From Pyxidicoccus sp. MSG2 (GTDB taxonomy: Bacteria; Myxococcota; Myxococcia; Myxococcales; Myxococcaceae), in contig NZ_JAPNKC010000001.1 of NCBI RefSeq assembly GCF_026626705.1, positions 11,742,001 through 11,806,000 on the forward strand: 64,000 bases of DNA. The letters are read 5' to 3'. Shown here piece after piece: positions 28,501 to 37,500 of the stretch. Each line of letters starts with the position of its first letter. The stretch's first letter is position 1. The notes below the pieces were generated by a model. That model searched no databases. It saw only the letters and a list, made by a program, of their open reading frames with translations, and was not told where the DNA came from. A program made the position numbers and the translations under genes.

Positions 28501-31500
28501 CTGGACGCGTTCCCGCTGACGCCGAATGGCAAGGTGGACCGCAAGGCGCTCCCGGCGCCCGAGGGCGTGCGGGCCACGGCCCGCGAGTACGTCGAGCCCC
28601 GGACGGAGACCGAGCGGCGCGTGGCGGAGCTGTGGTCTTCGCTGCTGGGCGTTCCGCGCGTCGGAGCGGAGGACGACTTCTTCGCACTGGGCGGGCACTC
28701 GCTGCTCGCCACCCGGGCCGCGTCGCGGCTCCGCGAGTCCTTTGGCGTGGACCTTCCGCTGCGCGAGCTGTTCGAAGCGGCCACCCCGGCGGCACTCGCC
28801 GCGAGGCTCGAGGTGCTTCCGCGCGTGGTGTCCCGGGTGCCACCGCTGGTGCCTCGTTCCCGCGAGGGCGCGCTGCCGCTGTCCTTCGCGCAGCAGCGGT
28901 TGTGGTTCCTGGAGCAGCTCGAGCCGGGCGGCGCCGCGTACAACGAGGCGGTGGTGGTGCGCGTGGACGGGGCGCTCGATGTGGCGGTGCTGGAGCGCTG
29001 CCTGCGCGAGGTCATCCGGCGCCACGCCATCCTCCGCGCCATCTTCCGCGACGAGGATGGCAGGGCCGTCCAGCGCCTCTCCCCCGACGTCCGGCTCGCG
29101 CTGGCGCGGGTGGACCTGACGGCGCTCCCCGGCGCTGCCCGGCCGGCCGAGGTTGAACGGCGGGTGGGGGAGGAGTCCCTGCGCTCGTTCGACCTCGCGT
29201 CGGGCCCGCCGCTGCGTTCGATGTTGTTCCACCTGGACGCGCGCGAGCACGTGCTGCTGATCGTGCTGCACCATCTCGTGTCGGACGGGTGGTCCCTCGG
29301 CGTGCTGGTGCGCGAGGTGGCGGCGCTCTACCGAGTCTTCTCCGCGGGTCGTGATTCGCCGCTGCCCGAGCCGGCGGTGCAGTACGTGGACTTCGCCTCG
29401 TGGCAGCGCGAGTGGCTGCGCGGGGACGCACTGGAGTCGCAGCTCGCGTACTGGCGGGCGCGACTGGATGGTGCGCCTCGGGCCCTGGAGTTGCCCACGG
29501 ACCACCCACGCCCCGCCGTGCGGAGCAGCCAGGGGACGAGCCGGAGCACGCTGCTGGGCACGGAGCTGTCCCGGCAGTTGAAGGCGCTGGCGCGGCATGA
29601 GGGGGCCACGCCGTTCATGGTGATGCTCGCGGGTTTCTCCGCGCTGCTGTCCCGCCATGGCGGTCAGGACGACCTGTGCGTGGGCACGCCCACCGCGGGC
29701 CGCGACCGCACCGAGGTCGAAGGGCTCATCGGCTGCTTCGTCAACACGCTCGTGCTCCGGGTGTCGCTCGACGGAGCGCCGACGTTCCGCGAGCTCGTGG
29801 GCCGCGCGAGGGAGACCGTGTTGGGCGCCTTCGCGCACCAGGACGCGCCCTTCGAGGAGCTGGTGAAGGCGCTTGCGCCCGAGCGTGATCTGGGGCGCAG
29901 CCCGCTCTTCCAGGCGATGCTGGTGCTGCAGGAGGACCCGCTGCCGGAGCTCTCCCTGCCGGGCCTGCGGCTGCGCGTGCAGGAGCAGGAGAGCCGCACG
30001 GCCAAGTTCGACCTGCGACTCATGCTCACGGACACGCCCGACGGCTTCGCGGCGACCCTGGAGCTGAGCACCGACCTGTTCGAGCCGGACACGGCCTCCC
30101 GGCTGCTCGGGCACTTCCGGGCCCTGCTCGAGGGCGCGGTGCGCGAGCCGGAGCAGCGCGTGCACGACCTGGTGCTGCTGACGCCGGCGGAGCGGCAGTG
30201 GGTGCTCGTGGAGTGGAACGACACCGCGCGGCCCCGTGCGGACGGTGACGTCCTCCACCGACTCGTCGAGGCACAGGCGGACCGCACGCCGGACGCGGTG
30301 GCGGTGGGCTTCGAGGGCTCGTCGCTCACCTATCGCGAGCTGGACCGCCGGGCGAATCAGCTCGCGTGGCACCTGCGCGCCCGGGGCGTGGGGCCGGATC
30401 GCCTGGTGGCGCTGTGCGCGGAGCGCTCCCTGGAGCTGGTCGTGGGGTTGCTCGGAATCCTCAAGGCCGGCGCGGCCTACGTGCCGCTGGACCCCGAGTA
30501 TCCGCGCGAGCGGCTGGAGTACATGCTCGCGGACGCCGCGGCGCCGGTGCTGCTCACGCAGGCCCGGCTCGCGTCGGGGCTCCCTCGTGGGGACGCGGCG
30601 GTGGTGTGCCTGGACTCGGACTGGGAGGCGGTGGCTCGCGAGCGCGAGGACCGGCCCCCTGTCACCGTGGACGGTGCGGGGCTCGCCTACGTCATCTACA
30701 CGTCGGGCTCCACGGGGCGGCCGAAGGGCGCGATGAACTCGCACGCGGCCATCTGCAACCGGCTGCGCTGGATGCAGGAGGCGTACGGCCTGGACGCGAG
30801 CGACCGCGTCCTCCAGAAGACTCCGTTCAGCTTCGACGTCTCCGTCTGGGAGTTCTTCTGGCCGCTGCTCACCGGCGCGCGGCTGGTGATGGCGAAGCCC
30901 GGCGGGCACCGCGAGCCGGCGTACCTGACCGACGTCATCTCGCGCGAGCGCATCACCACGCTGCACTTCGTGCCGTCCATGCTCCGGCCCTTCGTGGAAG
31001 AGCCCGGGCTGGCGGAGTCCTGCGCCAGCGTGCGCCGTGTCTTCTGCAGCGGGGAAGCACTACCGTCGGACTTGCGCGACCGCTTCTTCTCGCGACTGGG
31101 CGCGGAGCTTCACAATCTCTACGGCCCCACGGAGGCCGCGGTGGACGTGACGGCGTGGGCCTGTGTCCGCGAGGACCGGCGCCCGCTCGTTCCCATCGGC
31201 CGGCCCATCGCCAACGCGCGGATGTACGTGCTGGATGCGCGCCTGCGTCCGGTGCCGCCAGGTGTGGCCGGCGAGCTGTACATCGGCGGCGAGCCCCTCG
31301 CGCGTGGCTATTGGCGGCGGCCCGAGCTGACGGCGGAGCGATTCATTCCGGATCCGTTCTCCCCCGTGTCGGGGGGACGGCTGTACCGCACCGGCGACAA
31401 GGCGCGCTTCCTGGCGGACGGGGCCCTCGAATACCTGGGCCGGCTGGACGACCAGGTGAAGGTGCGTGGCTTCCGCATCGAGCTGGGAGAGATTGAAGCC

Positions 31501-34500
31501 GTGTTGTCGCAGCACCCGGGCGTCCGCGCGGCGGCCGTGGCGGTGCGCGAGGACGTGCCGGGGGACCGGAGGCTCGTAGCCTACGTCGTGGGCATTTCAG
31601 GCTCCGACCTGCGGACGTTCCTCTCCGAGCGGCTGCCCGAGCACATGGTGCCGTCGACCTTCGTCGCGCTCGATGCGCTCCCGCTGTCGCCCAGCGGAAA
31701 GCTGGACCGGCGAGCGCTTCCCGCTCCGGAGCGGGGTACGGCTCGCGGAGGGGCTGACTTCGTGGAGCCGCGCGGAGAGCTGGAGCATCAGCTCGCGCGC
31801 ATCTGGGCGGGTGTGCTGGGTGTGGAGCGCGTCGGCGTGAATGACCGCTTCTTCGAGCTGGGCGGCGACTCCATCCTCGCGTTGCAGGTCATCGCCCGGG
31901 CCCGGCAGGCGGGCCTGCACCTCACGGCGCGGCAGCTCTTCCAGCACCCGACGGTGGCCGGGCTGGCCCAGGTGGTGGTGCGCGGCCGGAGGGCGGAGGA
32001 GCAGGGCCCGGTGGTGGGGCCCGTGCCGTTCACGCCCATCCAGCGCTGGTTCCTGGAGCGGGAGCTGCCCGAGACGCACCACTTCAATCAGGCCCTGCTG
32101 CTGGAGTTGCGGGAGCCCGTCGGTACGGAGGCGCTCGCGCGGGCGCTGCGGGCCGTGGTGGACCACCACGACGCGCTCCGGCTGCGGCTGACGCGGGGCC
32201 TCGGAGCCTGGGAGCAGTCGTGCGCGGAGCCTGGTCGCGATGTGCCGCTGCGTCGGGTGGACCTGTCCGCGCTTCCCGAGGCCGAGCATTCCCGCGAGCT
32301 GGAGCGCGTCGCCACGGAGACCCAGTCCGGACTGGACCTGGGCGAAGGGCTCCTCCTGCGCGCGGTGCTGTTCGACCGGGGCGCGGGGAGGACGGGCCGG
32401 CTGCTGCTGGTCATCCACCACCTGGCGGTGGACGGCGTCTCCTGGCGTGTGCTGCTGGAGGACCTGGAGACAGCGGTGAGACAGGCAGGCCGGGGCGTGC
32501 CCGTGGTGCTCCCGGCGAAGACGACGTCCTTCCAGTCCTGGGCGAGGCGGCTGGAGCTGCATGCGGCCTCTCCGGCGGTGGCGGACGAGCTGCCGTTCTG
32601 GCGGGAAGAGGCCGCGGACGTGGCCGCGCTCCCCAGGGACCTGCCAGGTGGAGTGAACACCCAGGGAACGGAGCGCACCGTCACGGTGGTGCTGGAGCCC
32701 GAGGTGACGCGCGCGCTGCTTCGCGGTGCACGCGGTGGCGTGGATGACCTCCTCCTCGCAGGTGTCGTGAAGGCCCTGGCCCATTGGACGGGACAACGCC
32801 GGCTGCACATCGACGTGGAGTCACACGGGCGCGAGGAACTGTTCGAAGACGTGGACCTCTCGCGCACGGTGGGTTGGTTCACCGCGCTCTATCCGGTGCG
32901 GTTGGAGCTGCCGGACTCCGTTGAACCCATGGCGGCGCTGGAGTCGGTCCGCTCCGCGCGTGAACGGCGCGCGGGGCGGGGTCTCGGCCATGGCCTGTTG
33001 CGCTACCTGCGCCGCGAGGACGAGGCCGTACAGGTGTCCTCTTCCGAGGTCCTCTTCAACTACCTCGGTCAGCTCGACGCGGGTGCTCGTGAGTTGTCGC
33101 TGTTCACGCTGGCCTCGGAGTCCACCGGGCCTTCCCAGGGAACGCGTGGACTCCGGAGCCATGTCCTGGAGGTGGTGGCACGCGGAGTCGGCGGGCGGCT
33201 GGAGCTGGCGTGGCACTACAGCGAGGCGTTGCATGCCCGGGAGACCATCGAGGCCCTCGCGCGAGACTGCGCGGGCGCACTGGCGAAGCTCGCGGACTCC
33301 GTGGCGACGGCCGAGGAGCGCCACCCGCTATCGTCGCTCCAGCACGGGCTCCTGTTCCAGGTGCTGCTGGAGCCCGGCACGGAGGCGTACTTCGAGCAGT
33401 TGAGCTGGACGCTCGCCGGGCCGCTCGACGTGGACGCGCTCCGGAACGCCTGGGTCGCCGTGGTGGAGCGCCACTCCGCGCTCCGCACGTCGTTCCTCCA
33501 TGACGGATTGGAAGCTCCGCTCCAGGTGGTGCGCGCGCACGTGACGCTTCCCTGGCAGGAGCTGGACTGGCGCGGTGTTCCCCCCGAGGAGCAGCGAACG
33601 TCGCTGCGGTCCTTCCTGCGCGAGGACCGCGCGAAGGGCTTCGACCTGGCCCGCGCCCCACTGATGCGCCTGTCGGTCATCCGGCTGGAGGAGGGCGCCT
33701 GGCGCTTCGTCTGGAGCTTCCACCACCTGCTGCTGGACGGCTGGAGCCTGGCCCGCGTGCTGAGCGAGGTGCTGGACGCGTACGCCGTGCTCGCGCGCGG
33801 AGGTACGTGGCAGCCCCGCGCCGTCGTGGACTTCCGCGCCTACGTCGAGTGGCTGAAGCATCGGAACCCGGATCAGGACGAGGCCTTCTGGCGTGACCAG
33901 CTCGCGGGCCTCGACGCGCCGACGCCGCTGCCGGCGGAGGGCGGCACTCCGGACGCTCGTGGCTCGGGTGAGTGTGAGGTGTCCCTGGCCGAGGCGGACA
34001 CCGTCGCGCTCCAGGACTTCGCGCGGCGCCATGGGCTGACGCCGAGCACGCTGGCGCACGGCGCGTGGGCACTGCTGCTGTCGCGATACGGCGGCGGGAC
34101 GGACGTCGTCTTCGGGACGACGCTCGCGGGCCGGTCGGCGGAGGTGCCGGGCATCGATGAGGCTGTGGGGTTGTTCATCCACTCGCTTCCTGTCCGCGCG
34201 CGGGTGCGCCATCAGGCGAAGCTCCTGCCGTGGCTGCGTGAGCTCCACGGCGTGCTGATGGAATTGGGGCAGCGCGACCACGTCCCGCTGACGCAGCTCC
34301 AGGGCTGGAGCGAGGTGCCCCGGGGCACGCCCCTGTTCGAGAGCCTGCTCGTGTTCGAGAACTACCCGGTGGACGCGGCGCTCGCACGTGGCGCGGCCGG
34401 GCTGGAGCTTCGCGACGTCGAGATCTTCGAGCGCACGCACTACCCGCTGACCGCCGTGGCCCTGCCGGGCCGCGCGCTCCGGCTGAAGTTGCAGTACCGC

Positions 34501-37500
34501 ACGGACCGCGTCCAGGGCGCGGCCGCCTCGAAGCTCCTGGAGCACTGGCGGACGCTGCTGCGCGGGATGATTGCCGAGCCAGAGCAGCGGCTCGGTGACG
34601 TGTCCCTCCTCTCCGAGGCCGAGCGCCAGCGGGTGCTGGTGGAATGGAACGCCACGCGCACTGGGTACCCGCGTGAGCGCTCGGTGCACGCGCTGTTCGA
34701 CGCCCAGGCCTCACGGACGCCCGAGGCCGTCGCGGTGGTCTACGGCGGCACCGTGCTCACCTATTCGGAGCTCGAGCAGAGGGCGAATCGGCTGGCGCAC
34801 CGGCTCCGGGCGCTCGGCGCCGGACGGGGCGCCACCGTGGGCCTCTGCGTGGAGCGCTCCGCGGACCTCGTCGTGGGAATGCTCGGCATCCTCAAGGCGG
34901 GCGCCGCCTACGTGCCGTTGGACCCTGCGTATCCCCGTGAGCGGCTCGCGTGGATGCTCGCGGACGCGGGAGCGCCGGTGCTGCTCACGCACGAGCGGCT
35001 TCGGGACGCACTGCCCGCGGAAGGCGTGCGGGTGCTCGCGCTGGACGGGGAGGGCGCGCTCGAAGGGATGCCGACGACGGCTCCAGAGTCAGGCGCAGGC
35101 GCGGAGGACGCGGCCTACGTCATCTACACCTCCGGCTCCACCGGCACGCCCAAGGGCGTCTGCGTGCCCCACCGGGCCGTGGTTCGCCTCGTTGTCGAAA
35201 CGGACTTCATCCAGTGGCAGCCGGAGGACCGCGTGGCGCAGGCGTCCAACGCCTCGTTCGACGCGGCCACCTTCGAAGTCTGGGGCGCGCTGCTCAACGG
35301 CGCGCGGCTGGTGGGCGTGGACCGCGAGACTGCGCTTGCTCCGACGGCGTTCGCCGCGTGGCTGCGGCAGGAGGGCATCCGAGTCCTCTTCCTCACCACG
35401 GCGTGGTTCAACCAGGTCGCGGCCGAGGTGCCGGACGCCTTCCGTGGAGTGCGGCAGCTCCAGGTCGGAGGCGAGGCCGTGGACCCGAGGCCGGTGCGCC
35501 AGGTCCTCCGCGACGGCCCACCCGAGCGGCTGCTCAACGCCTATGGCCCCACGGAGAGCACCACCTTCTCCACGTGGCACCTCGTCACCGAAGTACCGGA
35601 GGGTGCGACGACGATTCCCATCGGCCGGCCGCTCGCGAACACGGAGCAATACGTGCTCGACGAGGCCATGGCGCCGGTGCCGCCGGGCGGGGTGGGGGAG
35701 CTATGGCTCGGAGGGGACGGACTGGCCTGGGGTTACCTCGGCCGGCCGGAGCTGACGGCGGAGCGCTTCGTGCCACATCCGTTCAGCACGACGCCGGGAG
35801 CGCGGCTGTATCGGACGGGCGACCGCGTCCGCCTCCTGCCGGACGGCGAGGTATCCTTCGTCGGACGCGTGGACACGCAGGTGAAGGTGCGCGGCTTCCG
35901 CGTGGAGCCGGGCGAGGTCGAAGCGGCGCTGCAGCGGCACCCGGCGGTGCGGCAGGCCGCCGTGCTCGCGCGCGAGGATGCCGTGGGCGGCTCGCGGCGC
36001 CTCGTGGCGTACGTGGTTCCCTCGGCGGACGGCGCCAGTTCCTCGGACCTGCGTGCCTTCCTCACCGAGCACCTGCCCGCGTACATGGTGCCCTCCGTCT
36101 TCATGATGCTGGAGCGCCTGCCCCTCACGCCCAACGGCAAGCTGGACCGGCGCGCGTTGCCGGAGCCCTCGCGCTTCGAGTCCACGGAGGAGCCGTCCGC
36201 GCGCTCCACCGCACCTCGTGGGCCCGAGGAGGAGCTGGTCGCGGGACTCTTCGGCGAGCTGCTCGGCGTCCCGCGCGTCGGGGCCTACGACAGCTTCTTC
36301 GACCTGGGTGGGCACTCACTGCTGGCCACGCGCGTCGTCGCGCGAATCCAGGCCACGTTCGGCGTGTCCCTCTCGCTGAAGGAACTCTTCGAGGAGCCGA
36401 CGGTGGGCCGGCTGGCGGAGCGCATCCGCGCGGCCCGTCAGTCCTCCGAAGCCACACGGCCGCCGCCCATCGTCCCCGTGCCGAGAGACCGCGCCCTGCC
36501 GCTGTCCGCGATGCAGGAGCGACTGTGGCTGCTGGAGCAGCTCCAGCCCGGCACGGCCCTCTACAACGTTCCCTGGGCCGCGTGGATGGAGGGCCCCCTG
36601 GACGTCCCCGCCTTCGAGCGGGCCCTGGCCGCGCTGTTCCTCCGCCACGAAGCGCTGCGGACCACCTTCTCGAGCCACGCGGGCGAGCCGGCGCAGGTCA
36701 TCCACGCGCAGGTGCCTGTCTCCCTGCCGGTGGTGGACCTGCGCAACCTCACCGAGAACGAGCGTGAGGCCGAGGCCCTGCGCGCCGCGTCCGAGGAGGC
36801 CCGCCGCCCATTCGCCCTGGCCGAAGGGCCGCTCCTCCGCGCGCTGTTGCTGCGCACGGGAGAGACACGGCACCTGCTCGTCCTGACGCTGCACCACATC
36901 GTCTCCGACGGCTGGTCCCTGGGCGTGGTCATCCGCGAGCTGTCCGCGCTGTACGGCGCAGAGCTGCACGGACGGCCGTCGCCGCTGCCGGAGCCCGTGC
37001 TCCAGCCCGCGGACCATGCCGTGTGGCAGCGCGCGTGGCTCCAGGGCGAGTCGCTCGATGCGCAGCTGCGGTACTGGCGCCAGCAGCTCGCGGGGGCACC
37101 GCCCGTCCTGGAACTGCCCACGGACTTCCCGCGCCCGAGCCTCCAGCGCTTCCGCGGAGACACCCTCGGCGTCCACCTGCCGGCCGCGCTGTCCGAGAGC
37201 TTCCGGGCCCTCTGCCGCCGTGAGGGCGTCACGCCCTACATGGGCCTGCTGGCCGCCTTCCAACTCTTGCTGTCCCGCGTGTCGGGCCAGGAGGACGTGT
37301 GCGTGGGCTCGCCCATCGCCGGCCGTCACCACCCGGGCCTCGAAGACCTCATCGGCTTCTTCGTGAACACGCTGGTGCTGCGCACGCGGCTGGGAGGCAA
37401 CCCCACCTTCCGCGAGCTGCTCGGACGCGTGCGCGACACGACGCTCGACGCGTACTCCCACCAGGACGTGCCCTTCGAGAAGCTGGTGGAGGCCCTGCAG

